From assembly GCF_014695915.1 (NCBI RefSeq), contig NZ_JACJPF010000098.1, positions 1 through 64,000 of the forward strand: a stretch of DNA of 64,000 nt, in the 5' to 3' direction. Under the pieces are notes generated by a model. The model was given only the letters and a program-made list of their open reading frames with translations, was not told where the DNA came from and searched no databases. The DNA comes from Trichocoleus sp. FACHB-40 (GTDB taxonomy: Bacteria > Cyanobacteriota > Cyanobacteriia > Cyanobacteriales > FACHB-T130). Below, in pieces: positions 1-7,674 of the stretch. Position numbers and translations under genes: made by a program. The stretch's first letter is position 1, and the number at the start of each line of letters is the position of its first letter.

Positions 1-50
1 CAAGACGAGGAAATGAAAATATCATGGAAGCTAATAAGATTAATTAAGGT

Positions 51-87
51 TTAGCCCAAAAAATATCATGATTTTGGGCTAATTTTT
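51..87 (+). terminator. Rho-independent terminator
   Basis: An 11-bp stem (TTAGCCCAAAA at 51-61 with TTTTGGGCTAA at 72-82) is followed by a T-run. It probably ends a plus-strand gene that lies before the window. Confidence 0.75.
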
Positions 88-237
88 ATGAAGTTTTCTT
101 AACATTCAACATTTCTGCCCCAACCCAGTTCAAAAAGTAAGGTTATTTTGTTTTCCAGCCATTGTATACAACGTCTCTACATCTCTAGGTTCTCGGTGCC
201 TAGAGTGGTTTGTTTTATCACATTTTAATCAGCAAAA

Positions 238-1647
238 ATGACAGACGTACTAATAACTGGCGGACGAATTGTTACAGCAGTCGATGACTATGTAGGAGAT
301 ATTCTAATTCGCGATGGAAAAATTGAAGCGATCGCTCGAAAATTAGCAGTACCATCAGCCCAAAAATATCAAGCTTCAGGATTACTTGTATTGCCTGGTG
401 GTGTTGACGTTCACACGCACATGGAGTCCCGTCAAGGCATTGCCGAAACTTGCGATACGTATGAGTCAGGAACGCGATCCGCTGCCTTTGGTGGCACGAC
501 TACTATTATCGATTATGCTCAACAAAGCAAAGGAGAAAGCGCAATATTTGCACTTGATAATCGTCTAGCATTGGCAGAACCGCAAGCTTGTGTAGATTAT
601 AGTTTTCACCTGATTCTGACAGATATTAACCCAGAAGTTTTAAAAGAATTACCCGATTTAATTAATTACGATGGGGTATCTAGCTTTAAAATGTTCATGG
701 CTTATCCAGAAATTTTAATGGTAGATGATGCCTCTATATTTAAAACGATGCGGGCAGTAGGTTCTCATGGCGGTATGGTGAATTTACACGCAGAAAATGG
801 TAGCGTAATTCAAGTATTAATTGAAGAAGCATTGGCTCAGGGAAATACTTCTCCAAAATATCATGCTTTAACAAGACCAACAATTATGGAGGCAGAAGCT
901 ACTCACAGAGCAATTCGGATTGCAGAGTTGGCGGAAATCCCTGTATATATCGTTCATCTGTCAGCAAAAGAAGCATTAGATGTAGTAGTTGAAGCACGCG
1001 ATCGCGGTATTTATGCCTTTGCAGAAACTTGTCCTCATTACCTTTTTTTAAACATTGAGGAGTATGACAAACCAGATTTTGAGGCGGCTAAATATGTGAT
1101 GACCCCACCGTTACGGGAACATCACTGTCAACAGGCATTGTGGCGGGGGTTAAAGTTTGACGATCTCCAGATAGTTGCTACCGATCATTGTCCATTTTGT
1201 TTCAAAGAAAATTCCTCTGGTTGGCACCGTTCCAAACAAGTTGGAAAAGAGGATTTCTCTAAAATTCCTAATGGTGCGCCTGGGGTAGAATTGCGGTTGA
1301 CTTTACTATATGATGGCGGTGTTAGAACGGGTAAAATTTCGCTGAATAGGTTTGTACAGTTAACTGCAACTGCTCCCGCTAAAATGTTTGGATTGTTTCC
1401 TAAAAAAGGAACAATTGCTGTGGGAAGCGATGCCGATATAGTTTTATTTGACCCAAATAAAGAACATATTTTGAGTGCGGCAACTCATCATTCTAACGTA
1501 GACTACAGCTTATTTGAAGGGCGTTTTATTACTGGGAAAGTAGAGAAAGTTTTCTTACGCGGGGAGTTGATTGTAGATGGCGATCGCTGGCTGGGGAACA
1601 AAGGTAAAGGTCAGTTTCAAAAACGTTCCGCTTCCGGCACTTTCTAA
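238..1647 (+). CDS. hydA: Dihydropyrimidinase (D-hydantoinase family)
   Basis: Cyclic amidohydrolase that opens dihydropyrimidine or hydantoin rings in pyrimidine catabolism; cytosolic. The full set of binuclear metal ligands is visible: HTH at residues 59-61, the lysine that is carbamylated in this family (K151 in FKMFM), H184 (HAEN), H240 (IVHLS) and D316 (ATDHCPF). The length of 469 aa is normal for the family. The ATG start is followed directly by the typical MTDVLITGG opening. It lies 187 bp upstream of a urate oxidase gene on the same strand, which suggests joint use of nucleobases as nitrogen sources. The exact substrate (dihydrouracil, hydantoin or another ring) cannot be told from sequence; allantoinase is less likely. 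Confidence 0.9.
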   Translation: MTDVLITGGRIVTAVDDYVGDILIRDGKIEAIARKLAVPSAQKYQASGLLVLPGGVDVHTHMESRQGIAETCDTYESGTRSAAFGGTTTIIDYAQQSKGESAIFALDNRLALAEPQACVDYSFHLILTDINPEVLKELPDLINYDGVSSFKMFMAYPEILMVDDASIFKTMRAVGSHGGMVNLHAENGSVIQVLIEEALAQGNTSPKYHALTRPTIMEAEATHRAIRIAELAEIPVYIVHLSAKEALDVVVEARDRGIYAFAETCPHYLFLNIEEYDKPDFEAAKYVMTPPLREHHCQQALWRGLKFDDLQIVATDHCPFCFKENSSGWHRSKQVGKEDFSKIPNGAPGVELRLTLLYDGGVRTGKISLNRFVQLTATAPAKMFGLFPKKGTIAVGSDADIVLFDPNKEHILSAATHHSNVDYSLFEGRFITGKVEKVFLRGELIVDGDRWLGNKGKGQFQKRSASGTF

Positions 1648-1834
1648 AAAAATGTGTATATAGAAATACTGGCGAATATAATTCGATCCTTGCACAAAGT
1701 TTCGTCAACGTAACGCGAGGATAATAATGTGATTATAAGTTTCCTTGAATAATGTAACCCTAAAATTTATAAAAATGGCTAATAACAAGGTTTCCTCAAT
1801 ACAAAACCCAAAATAGTAGGACAAGGAGCAAGGC

Positions 1835-2761
1835 GTGAGCGCAGAAATTAGCTATGGTAAAGGAAATATTACCCTGTACCGCACATATGCAAAACCGATG
1901 TTGGGTTTGACAGAAATTCCAGAATCAGAGTTTAGTGGTAGAGAAAACATCCTGTTTGCGGTTGATGTTGATGTTGAGGTATTCGGTAACAATTTTATCG
2001 CCGCCTACACTGAGGGAATCAATACAGATGTGGTGGCTACCGACACCATGAAAAACTTTGTTTTGAAGAAAGCGATCGCATTCGATGGCTCAACCTTAGA
2101 AGGTTTTATAAATTTCCTGGGACAGGAGTTTTTACATACTTATCCCCAAATGCGATCGCTGCGAGTGATAGGTAGAGAACAACCATTTGCTGCGGCACGT
2201 TTACCTCACCCCGATGGGGGAAATACCAATAGCGAAGTTTTATTCAGCCGTTCGCGCAATGACTATGCAGTTACAGTGCTGGATTTTGAGCGTCAGGGAG
2301 ATGGTACAAAAATCGTCGCTCATAGTTGTGGAAGAGTAGGATTTCAGCTAATCAAAGTTACTGGTAGCTTGTTTGCCAACTTTGCTCGCGATGAGTATAC
2401 CACGCTACCAGAAATGAGCGATCGCCCCTTATTTATTTATCTCGATGTTTACTGGAAATACGCTGACGTGGAGAATGCGATCGCGTCTGATTTATCAGAT
2501 TACATCCCTGCTGAACAAGTGCGCGATTTTGTGCAAGTTGTCTTTCATGAATTTGTCAGCAAATCAATCCAACATCTCGTTTATGAGATGGGTGTGCGCC
2601 TACTACAACGCTTCCCGCAAATGGCAGAAGTTTCTTTTGCAGCTGAAAATCGACTTTGGGACACCGCATTTGTATCAGATGCAGATTCTAAAATAAAAGT
2701 GTACTGCGATCCGCGCCCTCCCTATGGAATGATTAAATTAATCCTAAACCGGGATGACTAA
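1835..2761 (+). CDS. Urate oxidase (factor-independent uricase)
   Basis: Oxidises urate to 5-hydroxyisourate, the first step of urate breakdown towards allantoin. The 308-aa protein shows the family's tandem T-fold features: YGK near the N-terminus (K9, the catalytic-lysine position), VATDTMKN (T69, its catalytic partner) in the first half, and SIQHLVYEMG in the second. The start is GTG, with AAGGAG about 7 bases upstream. The gene follows a dihydropyrimidinase in the same direction. The later purine-pathway enzymes (HIU hydrolase, OHCU decarboxylase, allantoinase) are not in the window. Confidence 0.9.
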   Translation: MSAEISYGKGNITLYRTYAKPMLGLTEIPESEFSGRENILFAVDVDVEVFGNNFIAAYTEGINTDVVATDTMKNFVLKKAIAFDGSTLEGFINFLGQEFLHTYPQMRSLRVIGREQPFAAARLPHPDGGNTNSEVLFSRSRNDYAVTVLDFERQGDGTKIVAHSCGRVGFQLIKVTGSLFANFARDEYTTLPEMSDRPLFIYLDVYWKYADVENAIASDLSDYIPAEQVRDFVQVVFHEFVSKSIQHLVYEMGVRLLQRFPQMAEVSFAAENRLWDTAFVSDADSKIKVYCDPRPPYGMIKLILNRDD

Positions 2762-2820
2762 ATAGTTATAAGTTATGAGTTTTGAGTTAATCACAAGTTC
2801 CCTGGACTATCTCATAGGTG

Positions 2821-2854
2821 GTAAGTTGGGTTTCTTTCCCAAGACACAACTTAC
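2821..2854 (+). terminator. Hairpin after urate oxidase
   Basis: GTAAGTTG at 2821-2828 pairs with CAACTTAC at 2847-2854, with an inner GGG/CCC. There is no clear T-run, so termination here is only a guess. It is preceded by a short GTTATAAGTTATGAG sequence that recurs near 10366. Confidence 0.35.
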
Positions 2855-2913
2855 TAGCTGAAATTCAAACACAATCGATTGTGAGGACAATTTATTTTGT
2901 AGCAAAAGCTTTC

Positions 2914-2952
2914 TAAAAAAAATAAGCACCCACTTACAACAAGTGAGTGCTT
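2914..2952 (-). terminator. Terminator of ndhC-ndhK-ndhJ
   Basis: On the minus strand, a 12-bp stem with one G-U pair (arms 2941-2952 and 2924-2935) is followed by seven T. It sits just beyond the ndhJ stop. Confidence 0.85.
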
Positions 2953-2990
2953 TCACGCAAAATTTCCTAATTAAGGGCAATGCTTCTTAA

Positions 2991-3491
2991 TCAAAAAGCA
3001 TCCTGCAACTCGTAGAAGTCAGGCGAAATATAATCCTTCCGCAAAGGGTAGCCTACCCAATCTTCCGGCATCAAAAGCCGCTTCAAGTTCGGGTGTCCTT
3101 CGTAGACAATACCGAACATATCGTAAGATTCCCGCTCTTGCCAGTCTGCTGTCTTCCAAATCCAGTACAGCGAAGGCACTCTAGCGTCATCTCGCGGCAA
3201 AAACACCTTTAGACGCACTTCTTCAGGTCGGTCAGCATTGTCACTCAGCTTAATCAGATGATAGAAGCTGACCAAATCCTCACCCGGCCCTGCATCATAG
3301 CCACCTTGACATTGCAAGTAATTAAACCCATAGGCATAGAGGGCTGTGGCGATAGGAATCAAAAAGTCCCGGTCAACTTTTATGATCTCAACGCCTTGAT
3401 GATCTTGCTCTAGAGCCTCATGCTCAAAGTCGTTTTCCGTCAACCAGCCAGAAACCTTACTGGCTACGATTTGGGATTCTGCTTCAGCCAC
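2991..3491 (-). CDS. ndhJ: NAD(P)H-quinone oxidoreductase subunit J
   Basis: Peripheral-arm subunit of the thylakoid NDH-1 complex, which takes electrons from ferredoxin and reduces plastoquinone for respiration and cyclic electron flow. The 166-aa protein carries the 30-kDa-subunit signature in its second half ([20 protein letters not shown], then PLRKDY). The start is GTG at 3491, overlapping the ndhK stop by 8 bp, so it is translationally coupled as the last gene of ndhC-K-J. A strong terminator follows. Confidence 0.96.
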   Translation of the reverse strand: MAEAESQIVASKVSGWLTENDFEHEALEQDHQGVEIIKVDRDFLIPIATALYAYGFNYLQCQGGYDAGPGEDLVSFYHLIKLSDNADRPEEVRLKVFLPRDDARVPSLYWIWKTADWQERESYDMFGIVYEGHPNLKRLLMPEDWVGYPLRKDYISPDFYELQDAF

Positions 3492-4230
3492 GACCTTCCT
3501 CCTGTTTTTGAGTCGTCAACAGGGCTGGGGATACAGGCATACCCATAGCTGCTGCCAACTCCGGCGGTGGGCTTTGGCGAGTGCCTGACTGTAGATATTT
3601 CCCTGTCAGGATGGGGTCTACACCTTTGAGTTTGTGGGTGGTGCTGTAGTAGCGATGCGTTTGCTTCATTTGATCGCGTTCCTGAATCGAATCATTAGCG
3701 ATTTTCTTCCGGAGTTTAATGATCGCATCCATGATCGCTTCTGGACGTGGTGGACATCCAGGTAGGTATACATCCACAGGAATCAACTTATCCACTCCGC
3801 GCACCGCTGTCGGGGAGTCAGCACTGAACATCCCGCCAGTGATTGTGCAAGCTCCCATCGCAATCACATACTTGGGGTCTGGCATCTGTTCGTAAAGACG
3901 TACCAAAGCAGGTGCCATCTTCATAGTGATGGTTCCAGCAGTAATGATTAAATCTGCTTGTCTGGGGCTGGAACGGGGAACCAGCCCAAATCGGTCAAAG
4001 TCAAACCGCGAACCAATCATCGCCGCAACTTCAATGAAGCAGCAGGCGGTGCCAAACAACAAAGGCCATACGCTGGAAAGCCGCGCCCAGTTGTACAGGT
4101 CATCAACTGTGGTCAGGATGACGTTTTCCGAAAGCTCTTGAGTGACCTTGGGCCGCTCAATTGGACTAAGAATGCGTTCTTTCTGCTGCTGTTCTAGGGC
4201 AGCATATTCATTTGCCTGGTTAGATTTCAT
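3484..4230 (-). CDS. ndhK: NAD(P)H-quinone oxidoreductase subunit K
   Basis: NuoB/PSST-like subunit that holds the terminal iron-sulfur cluster N2 of NDH-1. Cluster cysteines are visible in the adjacent pair (GTACCFIE), in MGACTITGG and in [10 protein letters not shown] place the start at the ATG at 4230, which overlaps the ndhC stop as ATGA, giving 248 aa. An ATG two codons upstream (4236) is also possible. The open frame extends further upstream inside ndhC, but that part does not look like the family. Confidence 0.95.
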   Translation of the reverse strand: MKSNQANEYAALEQQQKERILSPIERPKVTQELSENVILTTVDDLYNWARLSSVWPLLFGTACCFIEVAAMIGSRFDFDRFGLVPRSSPRQADLIITAGTITMKMAPALVRLYEQMPDPKYVIAMGACTITGGMFSADSPTAVRGVDKLIPVDVYLPGCPPRPEAIMDAIIKLRKKIANDSIQERDQMKQTHRYYSTTHKLKGVDPILTGKYLQSGTRQSPPPELAAAMGMPVSPALLTTQKQEEGRG

Positions 4231-4589
4231 GACCATTCCAAAGCTCCTTTGCGCCAAGCGTAAACAAGAGCAACCACAAGAATTGCAATAAAGATCAGGG
4301 CTTCTATGAAAGCCAAAACTCCTAAGCGATGGAAGGCAACAGCCCACGGAAACAAGAAAACAGTTTCAACATCAAAAATCACGAAGACAAGCGCAAACAT
4401 ATAGTAGCGGATGTTGAACTGAATCCAAGCTCCCCCAATCGGCTCCATCCCAGATTCATAGGTGGTGCGTCGCTCTGGACTACTACCGCTGGGGCGCAGA
4501 AGCTTAGCAGCAGACAGTGCTAGAAAAGGCACCAAGCTGCAAGCCAGTAGGAATCCTAAAAAATACTCATACCCACTAAGGACAAACAC
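4227..4589 (-). CDS. ndhC: NAD(P)H-quinone oxidoreductase subunit 3
   Basis: Small membrane subunit (120 aa, three predicted helices) of NDH-1, homologous to NuoA/ND3. The conserved loop YESGMEPIG is present, followed by [19 protein letters not shown]. It starts with GTG at 4589 and is first in the ndhC-K-J operon. The 266-bp gap to rubA should hold divergent promoters for both units. Confidence 0.96.
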   Translation of the reverse strand: MFVLSGYEYFLGFLLACSLVPFLALSAAKLLRPSGSSPERRTTYESGMEPIGGAWIQFNIRYYMFALVFVIFDVETVFLFPWAVAFHRLGVLAFIEALIFIAILVVALVYAWRKGALEWS

Positions 4590-4855
4590 GATAGTTAACT
4601 ACCACTCAGATGAAACAACGCGAGTTATTACTTCTTTACATATACATTATAGAGTGACTACCTTTACCACGTGACGCTGGCGGCTTTCGAGAGCGATTAC
4701 GTATAGCACACATAAGTCGAACTAAACAAATTTTATATCTAGCGATCGCCCTTTCCGCCCAGAGCCAGAACTAGAAAATGTTAAGGAAGTCCTACACTTA
4801 TGGCATAATTTTTAACATAGATTTTAAGGTTGGCTTCTCAACTACTTTCTGAGCT

Positions 4856-5188
4856 ATGAGCGATCAAGCCGTTGATGCCATCATGGATCGCCACGAATGT
4901 CGCGCCTGTGGCTATGTTTATGAGCCACTTAAGGGCGATAGTAAAGGTGATATCCCCGCAGGAACATCGTTTGAAGAATTACCCCTCTCTTGGCGCTGTC
5001 CCGTCTGTGGAGTGCGGAAAACGCAGTTTCAAAATATTGGCGTTGCAGGTGCGCCGTCTGGATTTAAGGAAAATCTAGGTTTCGGTCTGGGGGTAAACAC
5101 TTTAACCCCAGGACAGAAGAATCTGCTCATTTTTGGTGCCTTGGCTTTAGGTTTTTTGTTTTTTCTCAGTCTTTACAGTTTGCATTAA
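4856..5188 (+). CDS. rubA: Membrane-anchored rubredoxin
   Basis: One-iron Fe(Cys)4 protein needed in oxygenic phototrophs for photosystem assembly. Iron ligands are C15 and C18 (CRACGY) and C48 and C51 (CPVCG). A linker and a C-terminal transmembrane helix (about residues 88-108) anchor it to the thylakoid, unlike soluble rubredoxins of about 55 aa. It is first in the rubA-ycf48-psbE-F-L-J cluster, whose order is conserved among cyanobacteria, and lies about 60 bp upstream of ycf48. Confidence 0.93.
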   Translation: MSDQAVDAIMDRHECRACGYVYEPLKGDSKGDIPAGTSFEELPLSWRCPVCGVRKTQFQNIGVAGAPSGFKENLGFGLGVNTLTPGQKNLLIFGALALGFLFFLSLYSLH

Positions 5189-5249
5189 AACTAAACTCGG
5201 CTCTTGATACCTGCCGTAGGTCAGATTCTATCCACCAGTGCTGGACGTT

Positions 5250-6254
5250 ATGAACTTTTTTGTGAGAACACTGAAACAAATTGTAATATTGCTGGTAGTC
5301 ACCCTGTTTTGTGCCAGTTGTAGTAGCGTCCCTTCGGTGAGCAACAACCCTTGGCAAGTCATTGAGCTGCCAACAACAGCTAATATTCAGGATATTGCCT
5401 TTACCGACGACCGCGATCGCGGCTGGCTTGTGGGCAGTGACTCTACAATTTTGGAAACAACCGATGGCGGCAAAACCTGGGAGCCTCGAAACTTGTCCCT
5501 TGGCGATCAGAAATACCGCTTTACAGGTGTGAGTTTTGCTGGTTCTGAGGGTTGGATTACAGGAGAACCTGCTATCTTACTGCACACCACCGATGGCGGA
5601 AAATCTTGGACGCGCATCTCACTGAGTAATAAATTACCGGGCGCACCCAACACAATTTTGGCACTAGGTCCCAACTCCGCTGAGATGACCACCAACGTAG
5701 GCGCAATTTATCGCACTCAAGACGCTGGACAAAACTGGAAAGCGATGGTGCAAGAAGCAGTGGGCGTTGTCCGCAACATCTCCCGCTCTGAAGATGGTAA
5801 ATATGTAGCAGTGTCAGCAAAAGGGAACTTCTACTCAACTTGGGAACCAGGTCAGGAAGCGTGGGTATCCCACAACCGCAATAGTTCCCGACGTGTTGAA
5901 AATATGGGTTTTGCACAAGATGGTCGGTTGTGGATGGTCGCACGGGGCGGTCAGCTGCAATTTAGCGACCCTGAAAAGCACGATGAGTGGCAAGAGGCAC
6001 AATATCCAGAGATATCTACCAGTTGGGGTTTACTCGATTTGGCATATCGCACACCAGAGGAAATTTGGGTGACCGGGGGAAGTGGTAATTTACTCCGCAG
6101 TCCAGATAATGGCAAAACCTGGGAGAAAGATCGCGAGATGGAGAATATACCCTCGAATTTGTACAAAATTAAGTTTGTAACGCCCGATCGAGGATTTATT
6201 ATTGGTCAGCGTGGTGTTTTGCTGAAATACGAGGGTTCATCGTCTGCGGCTTGA
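5250..6254 (+). CDS. ycf48: Photosystem II assembly protein Ycf48 (HCF136)
   Basis: Lumenal seven-bladed beta-propeller that binds early D1 and photosystem II reaction-centre assembly intermediates. Repeated blade motifs of the type TTDGGKTWEP recur through the protein (also TDGGKSW, TQDAGQNW and SPDNGKTW). The ATG at 5250 is preferred over an in-frame GTG at 5238. It gives 334 aa with a hydrophobic N-terminus ending in a lipobox-like FCASC, so this is probably a lipoprotein. Its position between rubA and psbE fits the conserved assembly cluster. Confidence 0.95.
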   Translation: MNFFVRTLKQIVILLVVTLFCASCSSVPSVSNNPWQVIELPTTANIQDIAFTDDRDRGWLVGSDSTILETTDGGKTWEPRNLSLGDQKYRFTGVSFAGSEGWITGEPAILLHTTDGGKSWTRISLSNKLPGAPNTILALGPNSAEMTTNVGAIYRTQDAGQNWKAMVQEAVGVVRNISRSEDGKYVAVSAKGNFYSTWEPGQEAWVSHNRNSSRRVENMGFAQDGRLWMVARGGQLQFSDPEKHDEWQEAQYPEISTSWGLLDLAYRTPEEIWVTGGSGNLLRSPDNGKTWEKDREMENIPSNLYKIKFVTPDRGFIIGQRGVLLKYEGSSSAA

Positions 6255-6318
6255 AGAGAGTATCGTCGCCGTCAGGTGGTAGTAATAAGCAGAAAATAAG
6301 CTGTTTACAACTATTTTC

Positions 6319-6348
6319 TTGCTTGTCATCTACCGAATTTCGTATCAT
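6319..6348 (+). promoter_or_regulatory. Putative psbE operon promoter
   Basis: TTGCTT at 6319-6324 and TATCAT at 6343-6348 are 18 bp apart, about 40 bp upstream of psbE. A strong AGGAGG ribosome-binding site lies at 6376-6381. This is read from consensus only. Confidence 0.45.
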
Positions 6349-6388
6349 ATAAACAAAGCTTTAAACTGTTGTCAGAGGAGGAATCTGA

Positions 6389-6634
6389 ATGGCTGGTACT
6401 ACTGGAGAGCGTCCGTTTGGTGACATTATTACGAGCGTACGTTACTGGGTGATTCACAGCATCACCATCCCAGCATTGTTTATTGCTGGTTGGCTATTTG
6501 TTCAAACTGGATTGGCATACGATGCGTTTGGAACACCCCGCCCCAATGAGTATTTCACTCCAAATCGGACGGAAGTGCCAATTGTACAAGATCGTGTTGA
6601 ATCAAAAGATCAAATAGACCAATTTATCAAGTAA
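6389..6634 (+). CDS. psbE: Cytochrome b559 alpha subunit
   Basis: Photosystem II core subunit of 81 aa with one transmembrane helix. H23 in RYWVIHS is the axial heme ligand. The lumenal tail is of normal length. It is first of psbE-F-L-J and has an AGGAGG site 7 bases before the ATG. Confidence 0.98.
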   Translation: MAGTTGERPFGDIITSVRYWVIHSITIPALFIAGWLFVQTGLAYDAFGTPRPNEYFTPNRTEVPIVQDRVESKDQIDQFIK

Positions 6635-6658
6635 GTAGTTTAAAAGTGGTGGCAAATC

Positions 6659-6796
6659 ATGACTAGCAATACTCCAACAAATCAACCAGTTTCTTATCCG
6701 ATTTTTACCGTTAGATGGCTTGCTGTCCACACTCTGGCTGTGCCTACAGTCTTTTTCTTGGGCGCGATCGCTTCCATGCAATTTATTCAACGATAG
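6659..6796 (+). CDS. psbF: Cytochrome b559 beta subunit
   Basis: A 45-aa single-helix protein. H24 in [11 protein letters not shown] supplies the second heme ligand, so the b559 heme is shared with PsbE. It begins 24 bp after psbE and ends 9 bp before psbL. Confidence 0.97.
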   Translation: MTSNTPTNQPVSYPIFTVRWLAVHTLAVPTVFFLGAIASMQFIQR

Positions 6797-6805
6797 GAGA
6801 AACCG

Positions 6806-6928
6806 ATGCCGGATCGTCTTCCCAATCCTAATAATCAGCCAGTTGAGTTAAACAGAACTTCTCTGTTCTTAGGATTGCTACTTGTCTTCGTTTTGGGAAT
6901 TTTGTTTTCCAGTTATTTCTTTAACTAA
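6806..6928 (+). CDS. psbL: Photosystem II protein L
   Basis: A 40-aa single-helix subunit of photosystem II, important for the acceptor side and dimer stability. The sequence contains [17 protein letters not shown] and ends SSYFFN, the conserved form. An AGGAGA site sits 5 bases upstream of the ATG. A 325-bp gap separates it from psbJ. Confidence 0.97.
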   Translation: MPDRLPNPNNQPVELNRTSLFLGLLLVFVLGILFSSYFFN

Positions 6929-6940
6929 AATCGCAGAATT

Positions 6941-6965
6941 CCGCTATACCAGCTAGGTATAGCGG
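6941..6965 (+). other. Stable hairpin after psbL
   Basis: A perfect 10-bp stem (CCGCTATACC with GGTATAGCGG) has a 5-base loop and no T-run. It may stabilise the upstream psbE-F-L message or define the 5' side of the structured element that follows. Confidence 0.6.
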
Positions 6966-6997
6966 GTCTTCGGGATAAGCGAAAACCAAGCCGTGTA

Positions 6998-7200
6998 ACA
7001 ACAGAAATTGTGCCTGCGGGAGGCGGGTGTCTGCCAGGGTACTACGCAAGTAGTACGGGAGTCAGTGCTAGGGAAACCTAAGCAAAACCTCCGGACGCTG
7101 TGTAAAACCACACTATACATTCGTATAAGATGGCCACGGCGGGTGAAACTGGAAGCTTCTGTTATAGTGCGAAAGCCCTATAACAGTGAGTGCTTCGCCT
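6998..7200 (+). ncRNA. Structured RNA-like element between psbL and psbJ
   Basis: A dense set of nested helices is visible. GGAGG (7019-7023) pairs at long range with CCTCC (7088-7092). GTACTAC-GCAA-GTAGTAC (7039-7056) and TAGG-GAAA-CCTA (7069-7080) have GNRA loops. TATAC/GTATA forms another stem near 7113-7126. A 9-bp stem CTGTTATAG/CTATAACAG (7159-7167 with 7178-7186) is capped by GC-GAAA-GC and framed by GAAGC (7152-7156) with GCTTC (7192-7196). No plausible protein is encoded. The layout and blocks such as CCGGACGC and CTGGAAGC remind me of the HEARO RNAs (omega RNAs of IscB), here without an IscB gene; a group II intron remnant is an alternative. The family name is uncertain, the structure is not. 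The 5' end is approximate. Confidence 0.6.
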
Positions 7201-7253
7201 AACTGGGTTTGATTAAATAAAGCTAGTTCGAGTTTAATTAGGAGGAAAAAGCT

Positions 7254-7373
7254 GTGTCTGGAAGTGGAAGAATCCCATTGTGGATTGTAGCGACAGTCGC
7301 TGGTTTAGGTGTTATCGCCGTATTAGGTACTTTCTTCTATGGTGCCTACGCTGGTTTAGGCTCCTCTTTGTAA
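7254..7373 (+). CDS. psbJ: Photosystem II protein J
   Basis: A 39-aa single-helix photosystem II subunit involved in plastoquinone/electron flow at the acceptor side. The sequence [16 protein letters not shown] and the end GLGSSL are typical. The start is GTG, preceded by AGGAGG. It is the last gene of the psbE operon and is followed by a strong terminator. Confidence 0.96.
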   Translation: MSGSGRIPLWIVATVAGLGVIAVLGTFFYGAYAGLGSSL

Positions 7374-7385
7374 GCATAAACAAAG

Positions 7386-7450
7386 AAGGATGTAGAAGCT
7401 TCTACATCCTTTAGAAAAACCGCCCGTCCTAACCGGAAGGGCGGTTTTTT
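7386..7450. terminator. Bidirectional terminator between psbJ and psaI
   Basis: There are two hairpins. A perfect 26-bp palindrome lies at 7386-7411. Then AAAACCGCCC (7416-7425) pairs with GGGCGGTTTT (7439-7448), flanked by T on the plus strand and A on the other side. It serves the convergent genes psbJ and psaI. Confidence 0.88.
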
Positions 7451-7462
7451 AATTTGTAGCTG

Positions 7463-7579
7463 TTAAATTCCAGTTGGGTCTTCATGTTCAATGTAAAGAA
7501 AGAAGAAAGCCATTGCTATGGCTGGGAAGACCAAGCCAGTTAGAGGGACCAAAATTGAAGGTAAGAATGAAGCTGCCAT
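7463..7579 (-). CDS. psaI: Photosystem I subunit VIII
   Basis: A 38-aa single-helix protein at the PsaL side of photosystem I, where it supports trimer formation. The translation begins [20 protein letters not shown] and ends EHEDPTGI, which is the PsaI pattern. It is convergent with psbJ across a shared terminator. Confidence 0.93.
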   Translation of the reverse strand: MAASFLPSILVPLTGLVFPAIAMAFFFLYIEHEDPTGI

Positions 7580-7674
7580 CGCTAAATTTCCTATTGTTAT
7601 GAAACAATTCTTCTAATCGAATCTACAGTGAATTTGGCCCAAAGATCCGAATTATAAAAATTTTTAACAACTAA

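Noticed and set aside
3926-4674. Plus-strand open frames of 60-80 codons opposite ndhK and ndhC
   Set aside because: They lie antisense to highly conserved genes and lack ribosome-binding sites.
7008-7202. A 64-codon open frame across the structured element between psbL and psbJ
   Set aside because: The codons follow helix arms and loops; the translation is Cys/Arg-rich and unlike any protein, so the RNA reading is preferred.
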